Part shown: one piece after another, positions 33,156-44,299 of the stretch | How positions within the stretch are numbered: position 1 is the stretch's first letter | How the letters are laid out: every line of letters starts with the position of its first letter | Source: Argyresthia goedartella | Taxonomy: Eukaryota > Arthropoda > Insecta > Lepidoptera > Argyresthiidae | Length of the DNA stretch: 64,000 bases | NCBI GenBank assembly: GCA_949825045.1 | Contig: OX463812.1 | Span: forward strand, 3,952,661-4,016,660 | Reading direction: 5' to 3' | Position numbers and translations under genes: made by a program | Notes under the pieces: model-generated | Database searches by the model: none | What the model saw: only the letters and a program-made list of their open reading frames with translations | What the model was told of the DNA's origin: nothing

Positions 33156-34134
33156 TTATTGCACCGAACTCACAGGAACCACAAAAACTTTCTCAAGGTC
33201 ACTTTCGGTTTTAATAGGAAAACCTTTAGCGCCAACGTGATGTCTCGCATAGACTCGACCCTCGTTGGTCCAGACAAACCTCCACTTCAGGTCGTCGCTT
33301 AGCTTTCGCGCTTTGCCAAACAGAGTCCTGTTGAGCTTCGACAGCCTCTCGTTGACGAAGATTTTCATGGGGTCATGGGGCGGCAGGCCAAGGTCTGCAG
33401 TGGTGGCACCGCGACGGACGCGGGCGTTTACACCGCGGTACACGGTGACCACGTCCCGCTCCTCCAGGTCCATGCCGAACTTCTTCGCCACAAGCAACAC
33501 GACATGGCCGAGAGACTCCTCCTCATACTGTGGCACGCCGGAAATATCTACATCGCTAAGCAGGTCTGTACGGTCCCTGTCCTGAAGCTCTGTCTTGAGC
33601 TCATTCATCGTTTCCCGTAGCGCAGTCACAACCTGGGAATCGGTAGAACTCTGCACATCTTGCATGTCTACCATCTGGGATTTCAGTTTCTCATTTTCGG
33701 AATCAACAGCTGTAAGTCTGGCGGTCAAACTCGACAGCTCCGAATGCAATTTAAAAAATGCCTGATTTATTTCTAGGCTCATCGAACGCTTGATGCCATC
33801 AAGTTTTGTATCAAGTAGTATTGAGAACTGCTCAAAATTAATGGAGGGAGCGTTCTTTATTTCGTAACAGGACATATTAGTGACATCAGCTGCTGTATCA
33901 TCAAGCGTAAACTGGCACTTCAAATAGATTGCGGGTCAGGGTGCCGTCTGTCCTAGGCCGGCGGGTGACATTTAGGCATGATGGGCAGTGCCAGTTAAGC
34001 CGGAGGCTTGCTAAATTACTCGTGTACTGGTCAGCAGTCATACCCAGACACTCATAATGGTATGAGGCGTTACAGGGACGACATTGTAGTAAGCTGGTAG
34101 CGCATACGGGCGTCTCGCAGGCAGCGCACTTCAT
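33156..34134 (-). pseudogene. LINE-B ORF1: PHD finger, coiled coil, RNA-binding domain
   Basis: Begins at an ATG (34134) with a PHD-type zinc finger: CAACETPVC, CRPCNASYHYECLGM and WHCPSC. The frame changes near 33910. The second part has a coiled-coil region (LDTKLDGIKRSMSLEINQ to about residue 110), then an L1-ORF1-like domain (ISGVPQYEEESLGHVV, VTVYRGVNARVRRG, KIFVNERLSKLNRTLF, FVWTNEGRVYARH). Such proteins bind the LINE RNA. The same architecture is found in LINE-D. Confidence 0.85.
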
Positions 34135-34554
34135 TGTATCAATCAGTATCTAGAAGAGGTTGATACAAGTAGGTACACGCTCGTCAGCTGCTGTTACCAG
34201 GCGAGTCCTGTCTGTGTGTGTAACGCAGCGCAGCGGTCAATGACCCGAGAGGGATGGATGTAGGCGCCCGAGTGAGCAGCACTATGTGTGTCGTTGACCG
34301 ACCTTGAAATCAGCTGCGACAAACCGGTGACTGACACAGCGAATTTAGATTGATGTGATCTAAAATCTAGGTAACATCACTTTCACCGAATCACTAAACT
34401 GTAAAACTTCACCACAATTATGCAGATTTAAGTAAGGAAACTGACTGTATATTTTTCATATAGATATGTTTTAAATAGACGGAGTAATTAATAAAATTTA
34501 AGAGCGTCTTAGATTTGATGTGTACTCAAGGCGCGCGCGTCTAAAAGTCTATAT

Positions 34555-35202
34555 CACAGTAGCTCTTCTCGTACTTGGTGAAGGTCTGCTCATAATATTC
34601 ATTTTCTTCCCCATGGAGCTCGCTATCGATGTCCCAATGAAGTTTATCGATAGTTGTTCACCGTGCTTCTAAGTTCTTGAGTAGGTCGTCGAATTCCCAC
34701 TTTTCCTTTACTTCTGATAAGTAGATGCTTGACAGCGTGCGGGAGAAGGCTTTGAAGTTACTTGTTTGCCGACGCAACATTACCTCTAACTTGCTGGGAG
34801 TATTTTGGATAGTGGCCTAGGATGTTGCTGACTTGATTCAGCGCTTGACTTATCTTCACCCGCCACTTCAACCGTCCTAGGAATTACTAGTGGCGTAGAC
34901 GGTTTTAGGGAAAACGCGGGGCTCTTGACGATCGACTCCCTTATTTCTTGGTAAAAGGATTGGGAACGCTCGTATTGATTGGCAGTAAAGTAGTCGATAT
35001 CTTGATTTTCAGCCATCATTAATTGCTCATTCCGTTGAATCTCAGCCCCATACTTATCTAAAGTCTCCACCCTCCTTTTGATATAATCAGCTGTCTTACG
35101 AGATTGGCCATCTTTCTTGTAATTTGACCACAGCTGATTTATTCCGTCAATAATTTGCTGCTGATTTTGCAACAGGTAGACGAATTCTTGGCTTGTCTCC
35201 AT
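34555..35202 (-). pseudogene. BEL-2 gag, N-terminal part
   Basis: Starts at ATG 35202 (METSQEFVYLL). Helical gag N-terminus with QIIDGINQLWSNYKKDGQ and RRVETLDKYGAEIQRNEQL. The frame ends at 34786 and resumes in the next frame (MLRRQTSNFKAFSRTLSSIY, then FTKYEKSYCDI) after a CCC run, equivalent to loss of one base. It ends at the LINE-B target site and connects to 29375. Confidence 0.85.
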
Positions 35203-36096
35203 TATGGCTCAGTTGCTAGATATAAGTATAAAATCACTTTTTTGATAATTCCTTGATAAATTTCTTGATAAAATAACATGTTTGATAGTTCCTGTTCCCT
35301 TGATGAAATTGAGTTCCTTTTCATTCGCTTTTTACGGGTTTCTTGATAAACCTTGTTACTTGATTAACTTGTAGAGCTTGATCTCTTGTTAAACTTGGGA
35401 GAGCTTGTTCTCTTGATAAAAACCTTCTTATGGCTTGAATCCTTGATCGCTTGGTCGTCCGTGTCTAATGCTTTTGTATTCCTCACGTATAACCTTTTGC
35501 GCCTTCTCAACTCTACCGGGGATTGCCGCTGGTGGCAGGCCAGCAGAGCCGATTCGCATTCACACGATTAAAACACAAAGTTACACTAAACACAGGTTTC
35601 GAAGGACCACTTAATGTACGAGCCCTTGCTGGCGGTACCTTAAACTTGATTCTGATGATGATTGGTGGAACAGGAAAGAAGAGTGATAACTTGATAAATC
35701 ACTTTATTTGTAATGATTACAATTGGTGCGCACTTATTGATAGACGAATGTGAACTGATCGATAATTTTAACTTACAAAATAATTAAAACAGCAATTTAC
35801 ATTAAAGCTGATGTTAAAATATCTGACGATGCACGATGGAATCGTAAAACAAATATATTAAAAAAAAATGAATTATATAATTTTTTAATAAAATTAAAAT
35901 TTTATTATACAAATATTTTATAAAGCTTATCAAACACAAAAAAAATAAAGTTCACTAGACTCGAAAGATATATGTAGATAGCACGATAGAATAATCTATA
36001 TGACTTGTATGACTTTAAACACCTTCCTTGTGATATCACTGCGAAAGCAATCACACATAGCCACATTTAGATTATATAACAAAAATATTTACATAA
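35203..36096. other. Presumed BEL-2 leader; scattered CTTGATAAA motifs
   Basis: If BEL-2 extended further, its leader and 5' LTR would lie here, but no matching copy exists left of env. CTTGATAAA or a near match occurs repeatedly (about 35251, 35264, 35343, 35415, 35691), giving a loosely repetitive character to 35240-35460. No gene seen. Confidence 0.4.
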
Positions 36097-36165
36097 CATA
36101 GCGTCACGCCTTTTCTCATACGGGGTGGCAGAAGTACAATTGTGCCCACTTTGAGCCAGTTATTC
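36097..36165 (+). repeat. Interspersed repeat, copy 1 (GCGTCACGCC block)
   Basis: AGCGTCACGCCTTTTCTCAT, then GGTGGCAGAAGTACAATTGT, resembles 38039-38103 (AGCGTCACGCCATTTCCTTA, GTAGCAGAGGCTCAATTGT). About 65 bp shared; class unknown. Confidence 0.45.
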
Positions 36166-36409
36166 AATACTCCATTTTGCATGACAGGGGGCTAGCCCAT
36201 CGCCGCAGCTATGGAATAATAAAGGTTTCCTTACGATGTTTTCCATCACCGTTAGAACCCGTATAATTTACTTAAGATAAACTAATTATCTCAAAGGTAC
36301 ATGGTCAGGAATCGAACTTGCATCTCCTGTGTGAGAAGCTAGCGTGAAAAGCAAAAATATTTAAGAAATAATAATAATTATATCGTCTTTACAACTAGTT
36401 TAACTAACA

Positions 36410-36660
36410 AATAGTTTTTATCTACACACGTATCATAAACCCTCTTTACTGCGCCCAAAAACCGCACGTTATGACAAATATAATGATATAATACTTGGTA
36501 AAAACTCATTTTTTATCTGAATAATTGATGCATTATGACTATAACGTATTAATATTTCGACATATTATGACATTCAAATTTCGAACGCCGCCGTAACATA
36601 ATTAGGCATTAAAACTCGAGTGTAGATTTATGAAGCGAGCCGAAGTATCAGTCACATAGG
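36410..36660 (+). repeat. Composite palindromic repeat P, partial copy
   Basis: Starts TTATCTACACACGTATCATA, has the AAACCCTCTTTACTGCG block, and ends with GCATTAAAACTCGAGTG and GAGCCGAAG. The central part present in the copy at 45972-46436 is deleted between AACGCCG and TAACATAATTAGG. Confidence 0.65.
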
Positions 36661-37439
36661 TAGGTGTTGCTCCTGATGTAAACACTCTTATTTTATCACC
36701 CTCTTTGAGAATTTGCGTTACTTAAGATTTGATAAGATTAATACGACACAAGTTATGAATAAGAGGACTATTTATTTACATACCATTTATAACATTAACA
36801 TTTATAATCAGAAGCATTTATAACAAAGTACACATTTTCTGAAAATATTGTCGCACTTCATGAATTTTTCCAAAGGTTGACATAGTCGTATGCCTTTAAA
36901 TAATTTTCATGGGATTTTTAAGTAATTTTTTAGTAAACCATGCATCACATTTTTTTGCCTTTATTAGAATATTATCTGGAGTTAAATTTTCATTTTCACT
37001 TCAAATTTTCTTGAGCAATCACATTTTTTTAAATAATATCGGCATATGAATTTTTAAACAAAGAAACGCTGCATTTTTATTAAACAGCATTTATCGCGTT
37101 CTTTTGTCCTACTTGCAATATTTTTTTTTGGTCGGTGTTTCGAAATCGGTATATTTACTGGTTGAAACTGACAAATAGAACATATTAAATTTCTCTGAGC
37201 TAAAAACGCTATTTAAAAAAATCACCACAAACTTATTTCTTTATTACAATTTCTTTATTATCTTTGGTGATTGGAGCTGTCAATCAGAACGCAGTGAAAG
37301 TGAGTTCCTCTGTACTAACAATGCAAATTTAAATGTTACTTTGCCTCTCAAGGGAGCAAAGTGCTACTTTGCTCTGTTTACCGAGAATAAATTAATAACA
37401 GAACACAACCTTACACAAATCGAACTAGGCAATAGTTAG
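36661..37439. other. No gene recognised
   Basis: AT-rich; no recognisable open frame or repeat structure. Confidence 0.5.
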
Positions 37440-37640
37440 CTCAATAAGACTTGTGTTATGGGTAAAGACGACGATATATTTGATAGAGATAAATACTTAT
37501 GTGAATACATAGAAAACATGCAGGACTCAGAATCAAATATTCGTGCACATCCCACAAATATTTGCCCTTACCGAGATTCGAAACCAGGACCGTCAGTTTC
37601 GTAGGCAGGGTAAACCAGCCGTCACATGTTAAAGGTAGAT
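37440..37640 (-). mobile_element. tRNA-derived SINE, family A-like
   Basis: On the minus strand, box B-like TGGTTTCGAATCTCGG lies downstream of ACCCTGCCTACGAAACTGAC, matching the order in SINE family A, followed by GGGCAAATATTTGTGGGATG. More diverged than the other copies. Confidence 0.5.
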
Positions 37641-38038
37641 GAGCTCTTTCCGAACAGATGTGATGAAAATACTTTTGGCTAAGATCCTGATTCAGTAGAA
37701 GCTGGTAAGAGCCTGAGCTGGAGGACTGAAGCTCCAAGAGATGCCATTCACGACGCTAGTTTTGCTCCTCGATTCTCGACTCGATGCGTACGCTTACATC
37801 GATAGTGCGCGCGCGTTTTGGCGCATGTTTCTTTAACCGAAAGTATCAGCGCCAACACACACGGGCTCACTAGAAAAATAAACTTCTGCTTAAGACCTTT
37901 TATTAATATATTATTTATAATATTTGGTATGGTATTTCAGCCATTACATCAAAAGCCAGATCGACACATATATACACTAAATATTTACAAGCTACAATTA
38001 CAATTCAATTATAATAATATCCAATTTAATTCAACAAC

Positions 38039-38103
38039 AAAGCGTCACGCCATTTCCTTACTGGGTAGCAGAGGCTCAATTGTGCTCATTTTAATCCATT
38101 AGA
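38039..38103 (+). repeat. Interspersed repeat, copy 2 (GCGTCACGCC block)
   Basis: Diverged partner of 36097-36165 in the same orientation. Confidence 0.45.
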
Positions 38104-38159
38104 TTACGTAATATAAATACAGATTCGATTCGGTTACATTACAAAAATATCAATACACA

Positions 38160-38320
38160 TTCAACAGTGCTTTGAGGCTGTCCCGTACCCGCAGTAGCGG
38201 AGACTGCCGGCGCGCCACCGTGCAGTGCGTGCCGCCCACTAGCAGCCAGTGCCGACGCGCGCATGTAGGTAGTTATCGGGCACGAATACCGCGCATACCG
38301 CACTGACAAGCGCTGCGCAG
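38160..38320. repeat. GC-rich interspersed repeat, copy 2
   Basis: Matches 1744-1876 with insertions: TTGAGGCTGTCCCG, GTGCGTGCCGCCCACTAGCA, TCGGGCACGAATACCGCGCA, ACCGCACTGACAAGCG. Confidence 0.6.
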
Positions 38321-38361
38321 TCACTGTTACCCATCGACACACAGTCAGAAGCTGTTTGGTG

Positions 38362-38885
38362 TTACGTGTCACCTCTAGTGAGTTGTATACCCAAATAAAA
38401 GCGGATGGATAAAGGTAACGGTAATATCCACAATTTTCTCTTGTATAGGTATCGTAGAAAAGCTTTGTTTACCATCTCGAGCATAAGGATACATGAGCTT
38501 TCGTGTGGATTCCACACAAACGAGCTAGATTCAAGTTTCGTTCGCACTAGGTCCGTGTAAAGAAGCTGGATCACACCCAAATTTTGGGATCCTTTACTAT
38601 TCCGTAACACAAACCTTTTGAAGGATTCCTTGGTCAAAGTGCTCATGTGCTCATGGAATGTAAGTTTAGGGTCGGACGTAAAACCAATCATAGTCATAGT
38701 CTCCGTGCAGGATGAGGACATGGCGTGAAGGAAATTATACAACACTTATCAATAATAGAAGTTTGTTGTTCACATTCCATCGTTTAACGCATCCAGGTCT
38801 TCCTGTAGTAACCCTAATCATCCTTGACTTCACGGGAAGCACCCGTTTCAGATCGTCCGCGTACAATAGGCAGTTGACATACACA
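38362..38885 (-). pseudogene. LINE reverse transcriptase remnant
   Basis: Read on the minus strand from 38885, the first part encodes LLYADDLK, the catalytic box. After a degraded stretch, the frame 38362-38745 gives SDPKLTFHEHMSTL, LLYTDLVRTKLESSSFVWNP and FLRYLYKRKL, the thumb region of a Jockey/CR1-like RT. Neither the palm nor the 3' end is complete. An old fragment. Confidence 0.75.
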
Positions 38886-39091
38886 ATAATGAATGGATTT
38901 TGAAGTTTGTTTTGAAGTTAGACTATGTTATTGTTAGGAAAGAGAGTTTAAGTCGCCAATATAATAATTTTCCATTATCATCAGATGCAATACCGTAACC
39001 AAATGTGCCACGTCCAATGATATTTCGCTTCAGATACGCTAATAAACTATTTATGATCCTACAATCAGAACATGTAAGCAATGACATATTG

Positions 39092-39368
39092 AAAAAAAAA
39101 GCGGCCAAGTGCGAGTCGGATTCGAGCACGAAGGGTTCTGTACCATTATCTATTAAATAGGCAGAAAATTCACGTTTGGTGTATGGGAACCGGCCTTAAA
39201 TATTTGTTTTATGTTAGATTTTTTATTTTTTTTTAAGTGAATATATACCTAACTAAATATTCTGTGAATATTTTAAGCGTCTACCTGTTGCTGTTATCAA
39301 TTTGGAGCCAATACGAGAGAGAGAAAAACGTTTATTGTATGGGAGCCCCCTTAAATATTTATTTTATT
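39092..39368 (-). repeat. Repeat family L, minus-strand copy
   Basis: The left end is the reversed terminal block (AGTGCGAGTCGGATTCGAGC). Toward the right it has TGTATGGGAGCCCCCTTAAA, the reverse of the internal block seen in plus-strand copies. It abuts the next copy head to head. Confidence 0.65.
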
Positions 39369-39805
39369 CTGTTTTTAGGGTTCCGTACCCGAAGGGTTCC
39401 AAACGGGACCCTATTACTAAGACTCCGCTGTCCGTCCGTCCGTCCGTCCGTCCGTCCGTCCGTCTGTCACCAGGCTGTATCTCAAGAACCTAGCTAGCTA
39501 GAGAGTTGAAATTTTCACAGATTATGTATTTATGTTGCCGCTATAACAACAAATACTAAAAAACAGGATAAAAGAAATATTTAAGTGGGCTCCCATACAA
39601 CAATTCTTTCAATGCCACATACAAACTTATGGATGCACCTGGTTACGTACATGGAGTGTGAAAGTAACCGCACCAATAACTTTGTAAACAATATTTTGCT
39701 GTGTAAAATCCAAACTATTCACTCCACACCATCGCTTCCATTGAACGGTGGTACGGAACCCTTCATGCGCGATTTAGACTCGCACTTGACCGGTTTTTTA
39801 GTATT
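39369..39805 (+). repeat. Repeat family L, near-complete copy
   Basis: Begins TTTTTAGGGTTCCGTACCC, includes CTATTACTAAGACTCCGCTG, a TCCG tetranucleotide run (39430-39465), GTAACCGCACCAATAACTTT and the terminal ACTCGCACTTGACCGG. Nearly identical to 51230-51660 apart from the TCCG count. The frames over it are non-coding in appearance. Confidence 0.85.
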
Positions 39806-40189
39806 TGTTGTTCGAGTGGCACCAAAAACATATCATCAAAAATTGTTTTATATAATAGATACATTGAAAAATAGTTTTGTGTATATAACGAACACGTTAA
39901 CGAAACTCTTTGCTCATTGAAACCGGAAGTGGATAGAAATTAGTAACTTATTTACAGAAATAAAATCAAATATGATAAATACTTAATATTATTTATAATG
40001 ATTCGAATGAGCAATTATTAATCATATAATGACAAATAACTAAGCACAAAACTCAATACCTGCAATTAAAAATATTTTCGAATAAAATCGGGAGAGTCCA
40101 TTTTTCACCGATAAACAAATGAAACAAAATGGCTAAGAATGGCCATACCAACAGTTTCTTCTATGGGTACTTCTGTTAATTCTTGAAAA

Positions 40190-40376
40190 TCGGTATGTTT
40201 CATTATTTGTTGCCGTTACAGCATCAGAAATGCACATTCTGTGAAAATTTCAGCTCTCCACTTATTTCGGTTGACCCGATAGAGCCCGGTGTCGGACGGA
40301 CGGATAGGCAGACGGACAGCGGAGGCTTAGTAATAGGGTCCCATTTGGCACCATTTGGGTACGGAACCCTAAAAAT
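40190..40376 (-). repeat. Repeat family L, 5' part on the minus strand
   Basis: Reverse of the family start: the right end reads GGGTACGGAACCCTAAAAAT, with the CGGACGGACGGATAGG run to its left. The 3' half is missing. Confidence 0.7.
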
Positions 40377-40628
40377 GACAACCGAGCAATCCGCAAACAA
40401 TACCGTTGGGTGTGGGACATTGGTAATAACCACACAATGACAACGTAAATAAATACTTGTGGACAATGGCGCGTTTGTTTTGGTTTTTCCGAGCGCCGCA
40501 CTAAATAAAGGCAGTAGTAACATCGCTCAACAGCCATAAAATTAATGTTTTTAATAAGGTTAGCAGGTAGTGAAAAACATATAATTATATGAAATAATGA
40601 TAAAAAATTGATGATTTATCATAATATA

Positions 40629-41353
40629 CAGGGTGACTGGTAAGTCGACCTACATACGTAGGGAAATGCTAGCGCGGATCAAAACCAACCATTGTTATTA
40701 TGAAACACCCTACCCGAAAATTTACTGTTTTCGAGTTAGGGGCCTTTAAAGATTTTCGAGGAAAAATCCCACTTTTCAACATATTTCGCACCAATTTTCC
40801 TAATCTAGGTGATTAAGTCCAGGTATTTTGCTGGTATTGGGTAAAAATTGAGTTAATTTAATATTTAGAAACAAAAAAGAACCGACCACAGCAAAAAATA
40901 CCTATAATACAGGCTTATGGTGAAAACCAAACATCGCATGTTTACTTCGCAACCCATTAGGGTTGACTTTGAAGCAGTGTCACCAAAAAAAAAACTAGTA
41001 ACTGTTTTTTTAAACAAAATCTGAAACGTCTCCAGTTCTCTAGCTATTCAATGAGGTACAATAGTCAAATAAAATGTTTATTATTCTTGGGAAAATTGGG
41101 CGACAAAGTAGATAAGGTAGCGGACTCTAAGATGACCGATGATTTAAAAAAAAGGGTTTTTAGATGTTGTAAGCGCAAAATTATTTTATTTTTATCGCCC
41201 GATGTCCAAAAGGGGGTGTTATAAGTTTGAGCGTCTGTCAGTCTGTCGGTCTGTCTGTCTGTATGCCTGTCCGTGGCACTCTAGAAGTCAAACAGGTGGA
41301 CGATTTTTGATGCCGTTTTCTGTAAATAAAAGTAGACATCTCTGCGGTGGTAC
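40629..41353. repeat. Left terminal inverted repeat of the mariner-type element
   Basis: Pairs with 43037-43757. Contains the patch CTGTCGGTCTGTCTGTCTGT near 41240-41265, shared with the right arm. Confidence 0.9.
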
Positions 41354-41406
41354 TTAGATACGTTTTGTTAAGATACAATAAGTCAGGGGGGGGGTGGGTA
41401 TTATCT

Positions 41407-42473
41407 TTACAATTCATGTTCAACATAACCACCCATGTTCCTAATACAATTTCGTAACCTAGTTCTCAATTCATTTTTGACTGCTCTGGTTATGAGCTGC
41501 CTTCTCATTTTTTCAGATGCGTCAATAATCCTTTGTTTCAAAATGTCTACATTTGCGACAGGATGACCATCTTGGTACACGATACTCTTCATGTTTCCTC
41601 ATAAGTAATAATTCATAGGGGTTAGGTCTGGACACCTTGCAGGCCATGGTAGTGTACCTTCTCTCCCGATCCATCTGTCTGGGAAATTTTCATTCAGCCA
41701 ATCCCGGACGCCCATAAAGTAGTGAGCTGGACAGCCGTCGTGTTGATACCACATGTCTCTTATCAATACGAGCGGTAAATCATCTAATAAATCATGTAAT
41801 TCCGTTGTCAAAACTGTCTGGTACCATTTACCATTCAAATTTTTTGAGGCAAGAAAACAGGTCCAATTAAATGGTTATTTATAATTCCCATCCAGACGTT
41901 CACACTGAATCTTCGCTGTGATCCTTTCACTCTCTTCTTATTTGGATTCCGTAGCGTTTTAGCCCAATAGTAAGCATTATGATAATTTGATATGCCATCT
42001 TTATCAAATTTAGATTCGTCTGTCCACAATATTCTTTTTAAAAAGTCCGGATCTTCGGCATCTGCATTTAGCATATAGCGACTGTAATCCATACGTCGAA
42101 TCGGATCACCTTCTTCTATCACGTGAACTGGCGTATAATGGTAAGGATAGTTTCCAGCAGTGTGCATAGTGAACCATACTTTCCACTGTGTGACGCCAAG
42201 CTGTTGAGCAACAACACGTGTAGATGTCGTAGGATCCTCTTGGAAACATGGTCTACATAAACACAAACGTGGTCTACCCATATCCGTATTTCATCGTTGC
42301 ACCGAGCCAATTTCTCTTAGTCGTCGGTAAGCACCATCAAACACAGACACATCTGGCACTCGACGACCTGGATAACGTTGCACATACTCTGCCCGTGCTG
42401 CTCGAGAATTCCCTTGACACAACCCGTAACACATAAGAATATCAGCATATTCTTCATTAGAAAACACCGGCAT
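41407..42473 (-). pseudogene. Mariner-type transposase (broken)
   Basis: Cut-and-paste DDE/D transposase. ATG at 42473 (MPVFSNEEYADIL), followed by a helix-turn-helix region (SRAARAEYVQRYPGRRVPDV) of the kind found at the start of some insect Tc1/mariner-like proteins. Then DPTTSTRVVAQQLGV and the catalytic segments WTDESKF (first Asp), WYQHDGCPAHY (second) and CPDLTPMNYYL (third, with 36 residues between second and third Asp). Breaks: TGA near 42291, a frame change in an A6 run near 41845, and TGA for Trp near 41596. Ends at 41407. Not active as written. Confidence 0.88.
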
Positions 42474-43036
42474 CGTGAAACAAAATCTCACAATCCAAAT
42501 CACAAGAAAATCGAAGTCCTAGTTACACAGCCAGGTCACAGTACAGGAGAAGATTCAAAAGTCCACAAAACAAGCAAAGTCGCGATGAAAGAAAATGTTA
42601 GCTCAGGGAGGAAGGTATTAAGGTACGCACAACACAAGTTACGATAGTACGCGTAAGGACCTCGTAAGGACTTATCCGTGGGCTATCCAGTCCAGTAATT
42701 GACAGACGTCACCTAGAGTACATAAAATTCAAATTTCGAAGAAAACATAATTTTCCTTAATTTTTATGTCAAAACTTTTCTTTTCGCCTCGGCCTCATTA
42801 ATTTTTGGATTATTCTAAATGAAAACACTTTTTCACATCAGCTGTTCTGTAATGCATTTTCCCCATGAATTGACCTGTTTTGATGTGCATCATCAGAAGT
42901 CTACTGCCATTTACAGAAAACCGCATCAAAATCAGTCCATTCGTTTGACCACTATTCCTTTTTAAGCAGATAATTTTCCAACGGCTTAACCGATTGTAAT
43001 AAAGCAAGATTGTTTTGTTACAATCTTGTTGTAAAG

Positions 43037-43757
43037 AACCACCGCAGAGATGTCTACTTTTTTTACAGAAAACGGCATCAAAATTCGTCCACCTGTTTGA
43101 CTTCTAGAGTGCCACGGACAGGCATACAGACAGACAGACCGACAGACTGATAGACGCTTCAAACTTAACACCCCCTTTTGGACATCGGGAGATAAAAATA
43201 AAATAATTTTGCCCTTACAACATCTTAAAACCCTTTTTTTTTAATCACCGGTCATCTTAGAGTCCGCTACCTTATCTACTTTGTCGCCTAATTTCACCAA
43301 TAATAATAAACATTTTATTTGACTATTGTACGTCATTGAATAGCTAGAGAACTGGAGATGTTTTAAGTTTTGTTTGCACAAACAGTTACTAGTTTTTTTT
43401 TTTGGTGACACTGCTTCAAAGTCAACCCAAATTCAAATTAAGTAAACATGCGATATTCGGTTTTCACCATAAGCCTGTATTATAGGTATTTTTTGCTGTG
43501 GTCGGTTCTTTTTGTTTCTAAATATTAAATTAACTCTATTTTTACCTAATACCAGCAAAACACCTGGAATTAATCACCTAGATTAGGAAAATTGGTGCGA
43601 AATATGTTGTAAAGTGGGATTTTTCCTCGAAAATCTATAAAGGCCCCTAACTCGAAAACGGTAAATTTTCGGGTAGGATGTTTCATAGTAGCAATGGTTG
43701 GTTTTGATCGGTGCAAGCATCTCCCAATGTATGTAGGTCAACTTACCAGTCACCCTG
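43037..43757. repeat. Right terminal inverted repeat of the mariner-type element
   Basis: Complement of 40629-41353. A partial duplicate of its inner end (TTTACAGAAAACCGCATCAA) lies at about 42905-42955. Confidence 0.9.
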
Positions 43758-44299
43758 TATACTTAAACTTAAATTAAAATAGTTTATTTATTCACAAAAA
43801 TATTCGTTGTTTATAGCCATATAACTCTTAGCAGATATTGAAATATCGCACTAGTGCGGTAATGTTATGTAAAAAAGCACTGGGGCGTAATAAGCTTCAT
43901 TATGAACCTAATTGCGTTGCCATGTTACGACTCGTGTTCTGTAGCCTTATCAAGAAATTCAGACAACTAGGAATTCTAATCGCTTTTGAAAATTGATAAA
44001 TCATATCATCGCATAAACAAGCAAAGTTTCAATAAAAATATTGATGTCAAGACTACAAAATAAGGCTACTTACGATTTTGACGGTTAATATCAATCGTCA
44101 AAATTCAATCCATCAATCAAATTCCATTTCCCTTCTCAGCCACGTACCCAACGACATATACATAAAGATGGAATCCAGAGCAAAATTATTGTATATGCCT
44201 AATACTTTATAACTAGTGGCCCTGTGGGCAGTAGACCTCGCTAACAGGGGGGACTGTGAACCAATTTATAGGTTAGTATTTTAGATTCAATCAAAATCA
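43758..44299. other. No gene recognised
   Basis: AT-rich sequence right of the mariner-type element; nothing identifiable. Confidence 0.5.

Larger units (their letters stand above)
29376..34549 (-). mobile_element. LINE-B: near full-length PHD-bearing LINE in BEL-2 gag, 5174 bp
   Basis: Same orientation as BEL-2, flanked by TATAT (29371-29375 and 34550-34554). From 5' to 3': a 5' UTR (34135-34549), ORF1 with PHD finger, ORF2 with endonuclease and reverse transcriptase, a 600-bp 3' UTR and a TATC-repeat tail (29376-29392). Both ORFs are interrupted several times, so it is older than BEL-1. A PHD finger in ORF1 is known from CR1-clade elements. Confidence 0.88.
18690..35202 (-). mobile_element. 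BEL-2: env-bearing BEL/Pao element broken by three LINE insertions
   Basis: Minus-strand pieces in order from the right: gag N-terminus (34555-35202), gag C-terminus (28586-29375), gag zinc motif and protease (27070-27756), start of reverse transcriptase (about 26535-27045), RNase H (22153 to about 22620), integrase (20589-22156) and env (18690-20604). Intervening blocks are LINE-B, LINE-C and LINE-A. Direct short repeats (TATAT; GTTA) flank LINE-B and LINE-C, and removing them rejoins gag. The reverse transcriptase core with its YxDD box is missing. I could not find LTRs at either end. Confidence 0.9.
40629..43757 (-). mobile_element. Tc1/mariner-type transposon with ~725-bp TIRs, 3129 bp
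   Basis: Ends CAGGGTGACTGGTAAGT and its complement, flanked by TA on both sides (40627-40628, 43758-43759). The inverted repeats extend about 725 bp inward (40629-41353 and 43037-43757) with small differences. They include a GTCTGTC-type repeat patch. A transposase gene is on the minus strand between them. The TA duplication and the DDD transposase place it in the IS630/Tc1/mariner superfamily. Confidence 0.92.

Noticed and set aside
39420..39475. Repeated CCGTCCGT units considered as a CRISPR-like or satellite array
   Set aside because: It is a tetranucleotide run internal to repeat family L, and the window is eukaryotic.
39585..39920. 111-residue frame shared with 51480-51662
   Set aside because: The shared part is repeat family L read in the same phase; no coding signature.
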